Source: Rostratula benghalensis | Lineage: Eukaryota; Chordata; Aves; Charadriiformes; Rostratulidae | Reading direction: 5' to 3' | Assembly: GCA_013399305.1 (NCBI GenBank) | Contig: VXAI01000138.1 | Span: forward strand, 1,479,757-1,543,756 | DNA: 64,000 bases | Part shown: in pieces, positions 48,401 through 58,960 of the stretch | Position numbering within the stretch: the stretch's first letter is position 1 | How the letters are laid out: the number at the start of each line of letters is the position of its first letter | Program-made: the position numbers and the translations under genes | Notes under the pieces: generated by a model | Told to the model about the DNA's origin: nothing | The model's input: only the letters and a program-made list of their open reading frames with translations | Databases searched by the model: none

Positions 48401-51400
48401 AATACCTTTTTTGAAACGTCTCTCAGATTGAAATTCGTAAGTCTGGTGGTTAGTCTGGTGGTGAGTCCCCTTTCAAATTTGGTAATAAAAGTAGTCTCCA
48501 GGCCGTTCTGCAAAAGGCAGCGTGTCTCAGCAGAGTGAGCCATGAACATCTGGCTCTGCAGCCTCCCTGCCTCTCCTTTGGAACAGGAAAATCACGTGCC
48601 TGTTTAAAAGTGTCCCTATGAAAGAGGGCAGATCCTAGGACAGACTTACTTAACTCCAAAACACTGAAGGAGGGGTTTTTTAGACCTATCCTGAGCAACA
48701 TCAGACAATGCGAAAGAGTTATTAATTACCATGCATGATTATTACTGCACTCCAGAGACTTTGAGAGGTAGCCTGGGAAACTTCAGCTTTGGCTTACCTT
48801 TAAGCACACCCAAAATACTGGGCAACATTTTTAGATGTTTTTGAGTGACTGAGGAGCCTATTTCCTAAGACTTTGAAGCACATTTGGGATTTTAGGTCAT
48901 CTGGGGCACGTCTCCACGGTGCAATGCCAAATGGCTCTGAGCAATCCAAATCCCAGCACGACGGAGAAAGATGAACTCGGCTCTGAGAGCAATGGATGTC
49001 TTTTAGCATTGCTCTGCACCAGTTCTTCTTTACTCCCTCCAGCTTCAGGGCTCGATGCCTTGGTTCTGGTTTAGGAAGCCCTCCCCTTTCTTATTACAGA
49101 CCTACTTTTGATAGTTTTGCAAAATCCCATCTGGGCTCTCACTACATGGCTTCACTTGCACCAGGCAAAACCCAAGGCAGACGTCCATGAGAAGACAGCG
49201 AGTCCTGCAACCTGTACCTAGGAGACCCCTGAGCAGAGTCAGAGTTCCTATGGTGCCTCACAGTCAGAGCTGTCTCCTGGGTGTGACACCCTACAATCAG
49301 AGTGGACTTTGCCACTGCAGGGGCGACAGGCTGTGATTCTCACCAGCACCACCAAAATCTAAAGATGGTGCCAGCAAAACAGCATTTTTGAAATCCGATG
49401 ATTTGCCAATGGCAAGAGCAGAGCGTGGGGTCAACGCAGTTGTCTTTGATTCACAAACTGTTCAGACCCTTTTAGAGTCCCAGGATGTTTGTGAGTATTT
49501 TCAAGGAACTCCAGTTTGAATCGGTCAACAAGAAAGCCTAAGTATGTTTTTTATTTAAGATTATATTGGCTCCTGATTACAATTTGCTTCGTTTTCACAC
49601 CTCATATTATGAGGTTCTTAAAAAACATAACTCAACAGTTTCCAGTTTTTGTTTGTTGTTAAATATGACTTATAAAATGTTAGGTCAAGAGTCTTCAATA
49701 GACTTCGGCTGCACTGTTTGTTTAAAGCTCCGAGTAAAGCAAGTCATATGAATGTTTCCAAAGACTCTATTCCAAGAAGTATTTTTGGAAACATTAATGT
49801 TGCGTTTTTTAATGAAGGCCACATTCTGAAGCTACGACACCATATGTCACATTCATTTCTGTACTGAAAAAAAAAAAAAAAAGAGAAAGAAAAAATTAAA
49901 GAAAAAAAAAAAAAAGAAATGGAAACTATGTTTGGCTTTTAAGTGTTTTTGGAGCAGTGTGTCTGCATGCTTGTCGTTGTTCCTTGGATGGGAGCAGGGT
50001 TCTCGTTCTGTTCATCTGGTCCATCCAATATATATTACACTCTACGGGCCTGACTCTCTTCTGCCTTGAAGTGTTTGCAGTCGTTTAGGCTCAGGCAAAG
50101 TGAATGAAGAGCTGAGGAAAAAGAGCTACCACTAGGAAACTTTTTTTTTTTTTTTTTTTTTAAACTCATTTTCCATGAATATGTTGGCTTCATTGTAAAC
50201 CTACGGCTGAACTTTTGTCAGCTGAAACCAGCCTACAACCGGGAAAAGTACTTGTCATTTTTCCATTGGAAACTTACAGGTTTTGGAAGAATAATGACAG
50301 CTTTTCCTCAAAAATACTGCCTGTCTTTCTTCAGAAATGTCAGTTAGGAGCATGACAATTGGCAAAGATTTGGAATTGTTCTGTGTGCCCCATCGCTTGT
50401 GGCCGGTCAGTGGTTTGAGTGTTGGCGGTTGGGACATGGCAGGACGAGCTGGAGACCTGCAGGAAAAGGCATTTGCCTTTTCCAGTGCTGTATCCTACAA
50501 GTCATTCACAAGTACCCTGGAACTGCTTATTTCAGCTGAGGCTGTCCTCCTTTATTGGATTCCAGTGGAGGAGGTCTCCGTTTCTAACCTAAGCTCTTGT
50601 TATTGGTCACTAAACGTATAGCCTAGCACTTGGTGCTGCTGGCGTTCATCTGGTTGCAATCTGCAAAGACAGCCTTTTTTCCCTCTGATCTGACAGAGGA
50701 ATCTCCTAATTCACATCACTTCCTAAATTTGTGTCATCCACAAATTTTGCTAACATACTGCATGTTTGTTTCAAACTCATTAATGAAAATTTAAATACTT
50801 TTTGGCAGCTGGATTTTTTTTTTTTTTCTTTTTCGGGTTTGTTTTAAGGAAAGCTTTGTGAGGGTTTCCAGGACCTCAGAGAGGTTTCTTTTTCATTTGA
50901 AATGTAAATACTTTTCTACAAATTGAACAAATATGTCTCTGTAGCACTAGCCCAGTAAATTTCAATTCCATGACCAGCTTTTTCTGGGCAATACTGAAGC
51001 ACAAATGATGGTGGATGATTGTGCGCTCGATACATTTTCTGGTTAAAACTCATTGGCACTGACCTCGCCTGCCCATGCTCCTGAAGTCTTCTGTCTGAAG
51101 GAAGGTGTTTTTCCAGGCAGTTCTTCTCATGGAGGAAAAAAAATAATTACAACAAACAAATAATTAAGTCCCTCCAGTATCGAACTGAGATGAAGAGGGC
51201 ACGTGGCATTCCTGTGACTGCTGATGAGATCCTGATTGGAACGTTGCTGCAGCAGAACATTAGAAGAGATACACACAGTGGGGTCACCCAGAGGTATTCC
51301 ATTTCTGTGTTCATCTACCAAATTTTCGGATCGATGCAGACATTTCTAACTAGCTCAATTTCTAGCTGCCTCATATTTCCAGGCCCACGTTTTTGAGCTG

Positions 51401-51540
51401 TGTTGTTTAATGAATGTCAGAGCCTGTACTCTTCAGAAAATTGGTCATGATGGCCACAGAGTGAATGTATTTAGATTTGGTGTTACACAGTTCTGGCATG
51501 GGAAATTAAAACAAAAATAAACTTTTTCTTTTTATTTCAT
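36433..51540. other. Long non-coding stretch upstream of the KCNJ16 coding exon
   Basis: About 15 kb without a recognised gene. Small simple repeats are present: (AC)n at 42098-42113, (AG)n at 47048-47064, an A-rich block at about 49867-49917 and a T21 run at 50141-50161. The longest open frame, 175 codons on the minus strand at 47359-47886, has no recognisable domain, promoter or splice context. The GC-rich block 44840-45170 has overlapping open frames but few CpGs. If KCNJ16 has distal leader exons, this is its last large intron. Confidence 0.5.
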
Positions 51541-51542
51541 AG
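51525..51542 (+). promoter_or_regulatory. KCNJ16: Splice acceptor of the KCNJ16 coding exon
   Basis: A T-rich tract (CTTTTTCTTTTTATTTCATAG) ends in AG at 51541-51542, so the exon starts at 51543, 73 bases before the start codon. This matches the usual Kir gene plan, with untranslated upstream exon(s) and a single exon holding the whole reading frame. Confidence 0.75.
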
Positions 51543-51549
51543 ATTTCCA

Positions 51550-51600
51550 ATGAACAAAGAAAGCAATAGCCCTTGGGACCACGTGTGTTCTGTAAACTGA
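51550..51600 (+). promoter_or_regulatory. Upstream ORF 1 in the KCNJ16 leader
   Basis: ATG at 51550 opens a 16-codon frame (MNKESNSPWDHVCSVN) ending at TGA 51598-51600. It is in the same frame as Kir5.1, so its stop also proves that the main protein cannot start further upstream in this exon. The last A of its stop is the first base of the next upstream ATG. Confidence 0.6.
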
Positions 51601-51632
51601 TGCCACGAGGCAGATATGAGAGAGATGACTGA
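51600..51632 (+). promoter_or_regulatory. Upstream ORF 2 overlapping the KCNJ16 start
   Basis: ATG at 51600 overlaps the uORF 1 stop as TGATG and encodes ten codons (MPRGRYERDD) in another frame. It terminates at 51630-51632, 14 bases past the Kir5.1 start codon. Ribosomes translating it would miss the first two in-frame methionine codons (51616 and 51625). It could act as a translation brake. Confidence 0.6.
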
Positions 51633-52905
51633 GCAGAGCGGTTGCTATAGGCCTGTAAACACACAGGGAAATAAGATCAGTTACCAAGGCACTTGTCAAG
51701 AGAGCCCTGAAATGGGGATGAAAAGATCGCAGAAGCGATTCCTCCACAAGGACGGCAGCTGCAATGTGTACTTCAAACACATCTTCGGGGAATGGGAGAG
51801 CTACGTAGTGGACATCTTTACCACGCTGGTGGACATCAAGTGGCGCCATATGTTTGTGATATTCTCACTGTCCTATGTTCTTTCATGGTTGTTCTTCGGG
51901 CTAGTCTTCTGGCTGATAGCAATCCAGCACGGAGATTTATTCAATGAGGAAGGAACAACCCCCTGTGTTGCGAATGTCCACAGCTTCACGGGAGCGTTCC
52001 TGTTCTCCCTCGAAACCCAAACCACCATCGGTTACGGGTACCGCTGCGTTACAGAAGAGTGCTCTGTTGCCATCCTTATGGTCATCCTGCAGTCGGTGTT
52101 AAGCTGCATTATTGACACCTTCATCATCGGAGCAGCCTTGGCTAAGATGGCTACGGCTCGAAAAAGAGCTCAAACCATTCGTTTTAGCTACTATGCTGTT
52201 GTAGGCTTAAGGGATGATAAGTTTTGCCTGATGTGGCGCATCGGCGACTTCCGGCCAAACCACATGGTTGAGGGCTCCGTACGAGCTCAGCTGCTGCGCT
52301 ACAAGGAAGACAAGGAGGGGAGGATGACGATGGAATACAAGGACTTGAAGCTGCTAAATGACCAGATCATACTTGTCACCCCAGTGACAGTCGTACATGA
52401 GATTGATAGCGAGAGCCCCTTGTATGGTCTGGACCGCAAAGCTCTGGCCAAGGACAGCTTTGAAATCTTGGTCACCTTTGTCTACACGGGTGATTCAACG
52501 GGAACGTCACATCAGTCAAGAAGCTCCTATGTCCCCAGAGAGATTCTTTGGGGCCATAGATTCAATGATGTCCTGCATGTCAAGAAAAAATACTACAAGG
52601 TGGATTGCTTACAGTTTGAAGAAACCACTGAAGTTTATGCCCCTCACTGCAGTGCCATGCAACTGGATCGGAAGGAGCAGGAGTGGAACCGGACTGAGAA
52701 GACACAGAAAAAAGAAGCAGAGACACCAGCACTGGAGATCAAGTCATTTAATACCAACCAAAAGTCCTTCAGTGCAGTTGCCCTCATCACTAGTTGTGAA
52801 GATCCAGAAGACCCAGTGCCAGCTGTCAATCAACCTTCTGGAGAAGTTTCTTATCGGAAAGCGGCTGTGACCTTAAGCAGGCTGTCAATAGAGTCCCAGA
52901 TCTAG
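51616..52905 (+). CDS. KCNJ16: Inward-rectifier potassium channel Kir5.1
   Basis: Full-length 429-residue Kir5.1 (human 418), uninterrupted in one exon. Kir5.1 is a plasma-membrane subunit that is mostly silent alone and pairs with Kir4.1 (KCNJ10) to form pH-sensitive K+ channels in kidney tubule and glia. Visible parts: variable N-terminus 1-42, conserved FLHKDGSCNVYFKHIFGEW (42-60), slide helix about 64-76, TM1 about 76-102, pore helix and filter TIGYGY (137-142), extracellular cysteine pair C117/C149, and TM2 about 150-174 with FIIGAALAKMATARKRAQT leading into the cytoplasmic domain. Near-identity to mammals runs through GTSHQSRSSYVPREILWGHR. The C-terminus ESQI is a class I PDZ ligand (human ESQM), known in mammals to bind PSD-95. 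Odd points: the rectification-control position in TM2 is Asp (D167) where human has Asn, and the N-terminus does not resemble the human one. The first in-frame ATG is chosen because TGA lies 18 bases upstream; M4 is an alternative start. Confidence 0.97.
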   Translation: MREMTEQSGCYRPVNTQGNKISYQGTCQESPEMGMKRSQKRFLHKDGSCNVYFKHIFGEWESYVVDIFTTLVDIKWRHMFVIFSLSYVLSWLFFGLVFWLIAIQHGDLFNEEGTTPCVANVHSFTGAFLFSLETQTTIGYGYRCVTEECSVAILMVILQSVLSCIIDTFIIGAALAKMATARKRAQTIRFSYYAVVGLRDDKFCLMWRIGDFRPNHMVEGSVRAQLLRYKEDKEGRMTMEYKDLKLLNDQIILVTPVTVVHEIDSESPLYGLDRKALAKDSFEILVTFVYTGDSTGTSHQSRSSYVPREILWGHRFNDVLHVKKKYYKVDCLQFEETTEVYAPHCSAMQLDRKEQEWNRTEKTQKKEAETPALEIKSFNTNQKSFSAVALITSCEDPEDPVPAVNQPSGEVSYRKAAVTLSRLSIESQI

Positions 52906-54460
52906 CCTGGTGCTGCAACTGCAATCACCTCCAACAGATTCTTCCATCACAGCTTTTAGAAGATAAACAATGAACTCATATGCACAAGTATTTATATTAC
53001 AAACCTTGCTGACAGCATGTAATACATTGCTGAGCTGCTGGAAGGAGCTTCGTCCTGGTTAGCGTGGGTATCAGTAACGGATTGGCATTGGCACAAGACA
53101 ACAGCTTACGTTTGGGTTGACAAGACAGCTACTGTGCTTGAGCAAACGGATTGTAAACTTTATTACCCTGCAGGGACCAACGTTGGACATACCCAGAGAC
53201 AGATAATGATCTAGGCAGGGAACAAAAACAATGTAGTGTGCCCTCTAGGTCAGGTTTTTCAAAGCTGCCTAATTTATTTATAAAGCTGGTTCCCAGTCTC
53301 TCCAGGAGGCTCTGGAGCTCCCCCACCATCACAACAACCAGTTACTCACTGCATTGCACCCCCAGAGCAGTTCCAATGAAGCTCCCAGCCTGGGGTTACA
53401 CTGGTGAATCTCTGGGACTCTTCTTTGTGGGAGGGAGGAAAGAATAGCTGAGCCTGGTGTTACTGGGCAGCTTTGGAAACCTGCTTGCACCCTGCCTCCT
53501 CCTCCTGTGGGACCCACCCTGGGATCCTGGAGAGCTTTTCTCACATCCTTGTCCTGAGCCATTCCCAGAACTCCCAGTTCCTCCAGAGCTCAGGGTATGT
53601 GGGCTGTCAGCTGGCCTGGGGCTGCAGGGAGATATTTTCTTACCTGGCTCTCGTGGCCAGGAGAAGGGCTGGCCAAACCAGCTCATTCACACTGGTCAGG
53701 AATCAGAGCCACACCTCGAGTAGGAAACAGAAATCAGCAAAATCAGGTTGAACTTCAGAAAAAAAGATCACGTTCTTAGAGTGAGCTGTGCAATATTTCA
53801 CATCAAAATGTCTTCAATTTCAGAATGTCAGCCTTGCTTTTCTCTTTAGTATATTATACTTCTTTAAAAAGGCAAAGATCAATGTGGAGACCGAACAGTG
53901 TGATTTTGTCAAAATGCAATATTTTTATTCATCTGAAATGACTGTAAAAATGATCCTTCATGGGGAAATTCAACATATTCAGCTGTCAGCTCAATTTAGA
54001 AGAAAGGGAAATGTGAATATTTGGAGTATGTCTGTGACATGGGAGCTGCATGCTCTGCACATCCCTGTAATTATTCAATAAGCAATATCTCATCCTGCTT
54101 TTTTCTTTCCCTGATGATTACAGCTAACTTGCATTGTGTTTAATTACCACGCTAATGTAAATACAATTCTCTCTGAATTTGTGGTTGCCTAAAATGAGAT
54201 TTATCTCACCTGGCCTCAGCCATCAGGAAATTGCCTACTGGTCAAGGCTGGCTGTGGTTACTGGAACTCTTCCCCTCATCCCATCTTCCTCTGGCTTGCA
54301 AGGGAGCTGAAGGCAATAGGATGTGCTTGTCCTGGAAAAGTCCCTCATTTTGTGTTGAAGGAGACGAGATGACTGGTGTGGAAATGCTGGCTAGCTCCAG
54401 GCTGCTAAAATTAGCTCTGACCAGTCATTCACATCATCCTGACTAATTAAAAGTGGTTAT
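52906..54460 (+). other. KCNJ16 3' UTR region, end not determined
   Basis: Sequence after the TAG stop is AT-rich and non-coding at first (TATTTATATTAC near 52989). No perfect AATAAA appears close to the stop. The first plausible signals are ATTAAA at about 54446 and AATAAA at 55960-55965, so the UTR could be 1.5 to 3 kb. The overlapping open frames at 53230-53780 look like chance frames in a GC-richer patch. Confidence 0.35.
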
Positions 54461-56389
54461 GAGCTCATCAGATTTAGTGAAGAAAAATAGCACGCTGAAT
54501 CCTTTTTTTTCCTGATATTTACTCCAGGTAGTAGTGTTGCTGCATTATTTGAATGTATCTCCCATTCCTCTTCTGCTAGCCCTTGGCTTTGCATATATGT
54601 GATCCTTTAGGTAAAACCAAGCCTGGAGGGAGGTGGTTATTCTGAAGCTTATTAATTAACCTACTTTGTGTGCTGAATCGTCATCAGCATCCATCTACAG
54701 CTGCAGCAGAAAACAGCTTCCTGGGTCCTGGATTTTAGCACGGGTGGGCATTGGGGAAATAACCTTAAAAAATGGAAAGGAACACAGGAAAACCAATAAG
54801 GACCAGGGGGCTTATTTGGTGTTGGAAAACACTCCATTGGGATTGTATAAAATAGAACAGAACCTACAAAACGTGGAGTAATCCCTCCCCACTCCTCTGT
54901 CTTTGAAAGATCTTGGCTGGGTTGTGTTGGGGACATGGGACAGCTTGAAGAGAATCTGGAGATCTAGAAAACACATCGGTGAGGAAGCAGGGAAATAACT
55001 TGAGGTGTTCCAGTCTGGAAAGGGGTTAGGAAAGAAAGAGTGAGTTCTCAAAAACTGCAGTTCAAGAGAGAGGGATAATCTGTTACCTGTGGGCAGGACA
55101 GGAAAACATGGCCTTGAGCTGGATCCAGAGAGATGGCAGTTAATTGGGAAACACTGGTAAGGAAGGCAAAGCACCCCCAGAGCTGGAGGCAGTGTGTGTG
55201 TAACTGCTGTGGAGGGGGCTCTCGGGAGCCTGATACAGAGTGGCCAGCCTTGCCTTGAACTTCCCAGCCCCATTTTTTCTGTCATCCTATGATTTTCAGA
55301 AAAAAAAAAAAGAAAAAGGTAACGTCTAACATGAAATCTGGCTAACTGATTGCTGAGTACTTACACATGTGGGAGTGCTTGCTTAATTGTGTAGGTAAAG
55401 CTCCTGGGAGAGATGAGGTGCTCCTGAGATACTTAATCAAAATCATCTTCAAAAGGAGCCTGTTTCAGGTGCTGTTTGCAAAAGTAGTGTCTTTTATCAA
55501 GCTGTGAACCTCAGCTGCCTCTCCCTCTCCCGGGCATGTGCTGCCTGAGCCTCTTGAGGAGGAGAAAATTCCTTCCTCGGAGCGACTTTGCTGTCAGTGG
55601 AAGTACCAGGAGTCTGACTTAGCCTTTTGGTAGAGATGGATGGAACTCCGTGAGCATGTGCAGTGATGTATGCTTTGGCGGGGGAGTCAACCACGAAGTG
55701 ATGAGGGTCAGGAAGAAACTTCTCTCCTGGGCATGTTAATTGGTAACAGGCTACTCTACGGTTTCTCCTGCTTTTATCTACAGCATCTGATACCAGCCTG
55801 CGCTGGAGACAGGGTACTGGTGAACCACTGCTCTCAACCAGTCTGGCTTTTTCTGGGTCTCTCCGTTTGATATTTTAATTTCATTTATCACAGCATAAAA
55901 ACTCTGCATAATGATGTATAGGAAAGCACGCACTGCATTTTTGTGAATAAGGAGAGAGAAATAAAGAACGTGCCTCTGCCACACACCTTGTGAGAGCACG
56001 GTTTGCTTTTCTGCCCTTCAGCCAGGGTTTTACGCTTCCCCATCTCGTGCACCGAGAGGTCTCAGAAAGATTGATGTGGTGCAGACTTCTCTTTGGACTT
56101 TTTAAAAGATGCCAAATGGCAAGCAATCCCACAAAGTTATAAATACCCTCTGTGGAAGCTTCTTAGCATGAGCTCTGTTTGGAGGAGGGAGCCAGAGGAA
56201 GCCCCATCCAGGGCCTGGGCACAGAACCCACCCCTCCTGCCCGGGGCAGGAGCTCTGACAGCACCATGTGGATGGGCCAGGGGTGGACAGAGGTGTGGAA
56301 GGGACACACAACCACACAAAGTGTGCAGAGTCCTTCCCCAATTAACATTTAGGTGGGGCCTGACTGGGCCTGATCGTCCTCTGTTAAAA
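54461..56389. other. Non-coding stretch, nothing recognised
   Basis: A 157-codon minus frame (54812-55285) lacks any recognisable domain. An A-rich run lies near 55301. AATAAA on the plus strand at 55960-55965 is followed by a GT-containing stretch and may be a distal poly-A site of KCNJ16. Confidence 0.4.
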
Positions 56390-56581
56390 CACAGGAACTT
56401 TCTCTCCTGTGAGGGTGGCAGAGCCCTGGCAGAGGCTGCCCAGAGAGGTGGTGGGGTCTCCTTCTCTGCAGACATTCAGAACCCACCTGGACACGTTCCC
56501 GTGGGACCTGCCCTGGCAGGAGGTTGGAGGAGATGATCTCCAGAGGTCCCTTCCAACCCCAGAGCATTCTGTGACTCTGTG
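56390..56581 (+). mobile_element. CR1 LINE 3' end, about 190 bp
   Basis: GGAACTTTCTCTCCTGTGAG, GGCAGAGGCTGCCCAGAGAG, GACGTT-like CACGTTCCCGTGGGACC, GATCTCCAGAGGTCCCTTCC and GCATTCTGTGACTCTGTG are in correct CR1 order. It is a short, well-conserved, 5'-truncated copy, very close to the reverse-oriented copy at 60.25 kb. Confidence 0.93.
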
Positions 56582-57880
56582 CTCTTGGTAGAGCCAGTTC
56601 TTAACGTCCTCCTTGCTTAGGAGAGGACCCACGAAAGACTCTGGCAGTTGTCCTCAAACCAGGAGAGCAGAACACTGGTGTACAGCAGCTTTGGGTAAAT
56701 AGGAGGGAGAACCTTCCTCACCCATCTCTTTCTGGATGAGGATGTCACCCAAGGAATTCCATTTGGCTTTGTATTTTATTCATCCCTGCTGCAGAGCTGA
56801 GCAATGCAAGAGCAAGCAAGCCCCTCAAAAACCCAACAGAAGTAAAAGTTCCTGCATCCTAACAGCAGAAACGCAGAGCTAACCCTTGAGCCATCCCTGC
56901 TGGATGGATGAACGTGCCCACCAGTTCACCAGTAAGTGTCTGCCTGCAGTCTGGGCTGTTCAGAGCTGGGAGCTGAAGTTCTCTGGAAGAGCAAGAACCC
57001 TCCTCCTGCTCTTCCAGAGCATTTCACGTGCTCCTCAGCAGAAGGAGTCCCTGGGGTGAAGCTCAGCAGCTTCTTCCCAGCCACCAGGAGGCAGCAGTTG
57101 GCACCGCTTTCTGCCCCAGCTGGAAGTTGCTCACCCTGTTCCCATCTTTTCCACCACATTTTCTACCAGATGCAGCGAAATGTTAGCAACAAAGGGGAAG
57201 CACAAACCGCTCCGTGTTGGACTCCTCTGTCCTGATTATAGCTGCATCTCCGTTATTTTCTCGTGGAGAGCAGCACTATTGTTCTGGGTCAAGATCAGTT
57301 TATGTCAACGGGGATGCAAGAAGAGATTCTTCCATAATTTATTTTTCCAGCTTTGCCTACCACCGCTCGTTAAGGCAGCTGGCACTTCCTTCCCCGTTAT
57401 CATCTGTCATTTAGCACATAGTTTCTGTGAAGCCGATTTTCAGATGTGGGACGTAATAACCACCCCAGTGTTTAGCCCTTCTTTCTGCCCCGCTGTGCGG
57501 GAGGTCTGCCTTCAGCTGCCACCCCGACCATCAGCCTTACAGCCCCACTCGCTTCAGGAAGTGACAGGTACCTTCTGGGGCATCAGACGTGTTTGTGTGG
57601 GAAGGAAAAACTGGTGGTAAGATTTTTTTTAAAATTTTTTTATTATTTTTATTTTTAGCTCTTAAATCTTTGCTGGTTTTGAGCTGGGGACCTGCAAACA
57701 GAAGGAGTGGGTGTCGCTGTGGTGGGCCCACGAGGCCCATTTAGGGAAGCACCTGAGAACGAATTCACTTCCAAGCGGGCACGGGGCAGGATGACAGACG
57801 TGATCCCAGAGCAGAACCGGGAGCAGCTGTGGTTTGAGTCGGGGCTGAAAGATGTGGAGCGATGTTTTCTTGGGGCGTAA
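56582..57880. other. Non-coding stretch, nothing recognised
   Basis: Short open frames on both strands have no familiar features. A T-rich run lies at about 57622-57660. No exon with convincing splice sites was found. Confidence 0.4.
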
Positions 57881-58124
57881 AAATCCCAGCACAGGAGCTA
57901 CTTCCAGAACGCAGGGCTTTTCCTGGGGACATTCCCGCTGGCCGGGAGCTGCAGGGGGAATGGGATAAACGCCAGCCTGAAACGCTGGGAATTTGGGTCT
58001 CTCCGCGCCGGGCTCCCCTCGCTCCTTGGGAAGCTCAGGTTTTGGGAAAGCGGTGACATTGCCACCTGCCAGCCGCTGTTCGCTCCGCGACACAGACTCT
58101 CCTGGGGCTCTCAGACCCCCCCCC

Positions 58125-58274
58125 NNNNNNNNNNNNNNNNNNNNNNNNNNNNNNNNNNNNNNNNNNNNNNNNNNNNNNNNNNNNNNNNNNNNNNNNNNNN
58201 NNNNNNNNNNNNNNNNNNNNNNNNNNNNNNNNNNNNNNNNNNNNNNNNNNNNNNNNNNNNNNNNNNNNNNNNNN
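58125..58274. other. Assembly gap (150 N)
   Basis: 150 undetermined bases directly after a poly-C run. The open frames that appear to cross it are artefacts. Confidence 0.95.
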
Positions 58275-58478
58275 AATACCAATGTTCTCCTGAAATTACA
58301 GGGGAACATTTTTAGAGTTAAAACCCCCTCCATTAACATGGCCTTTGGCCAACAAGAAAGTAGGACTGCATGGTAAAAAGAACTTGTGTTTGATACAGTT
58401 TCTTCCAGGGGCACATCCCGTGTCACGGATTATAAACATGTGATTATCAGGAGCTACTTACAGACACTGAGGTCTTTC

Positions 58479-58503
58479 TTTTTTTTTTTTTTTTTTTTTT
58501 TTT
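58479..58503 (+). repeat. Poly-T run of 25 bases
   Basis: A homopolymer tract at the boundary between AT-rich and GC-rich sequence. No retroposon body was recognised next to it. Confidence 0.9.
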
Positions 58504-58749
58504 CCCCGCGGTCCTGGGGTCGGCTCTGCCTTGTTTCACCGCCCCAGGGGTTCGTGCTGTCCCCGCCGGGGATTCCCCCCCCGGTATTAAATGACACGTA
58601 GAAAGGCGCAGTTACAGCCCCGGCACAGGCGGAGAACCTGCTGTCAGCAAATTCCTGCCGGTGCCTGACCATCCTGGGCAAACTTGGGAGCAGAGGTTTG
58701 GGCTTCCCCTGGCTCGGGGGAATAAATCAAACTCCGAAAGCAAAGGATT

Positions 58750-58960
58750 TTTGGTATAAAAGCTGATGTGACATGTGCTCCGTCCAGCTGATTTATTCTA
58801 TATCATTCCTCTTTATATATAGAAGCAAAAGCTGAGCGGTTGCTCGATTTGCCAGCTTAGGTATATATAGCCAGTCGAACCTGGCTGCCCTCCACTAGGA
58901 ACTTTTCAAATAGGGCAATGAGCTATTTGTGGCCCAAGATATTGCCTTTGAGGGGTATCA
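58750..58960 (+). promoter_or_regulatory. TATA / E-box / MEF2-like cluster, possible KCNJ2 promoter or enhancer
   Basis: Within 200 bases lie TATAAAA (58755-58761), the E-box CAGCTG (58785-58790), TTATATATAG (58813-58822; exact fit to the MEF2 consensus YTAWWWWTAR), a second near-match GTATATATAG (58861-58870) and CTATTTGTGG (about 58923). Such clusters are typical of muscle regulatory DNA. KCNJ2 (Kir2.1, a cardiac and muscle gene) lies next downstream of KCNJ16 on the same strand in amniotes and has an untranslated first exon several kilobases before its coding exon. The link is inference; no exon or donor was identified. Confidence 0.35.

Larger units (their letters stand above)
57890..58640. 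other. GC-rich stretch interrupted by a gap
   Basis: GC-rich, CpG-containing sequence lies on both sides of a gap (57890-58124 and 58500-58640), including a C9 run right at the gap edge. The gap probably hides a GC- or C-rich segment that was hard to sequence, so a CpG island here may be partly missing. Between the gap and 58500 the sequence is AT-rich and ends in a T25 run. Confidence 0.45.

Noticed and set aside
51532..51849. Minus frame opposite the KCNJ16 N-terminal coding region
   Set aside because: Antisense shadow of the conserved Kir5.1 coding sequence.
57662..58426. 254-codon minus frame near the 58.1-kb gap
   Set aside because: It is carried through 150 undetermined bases; the flanks show no recognisable protein.
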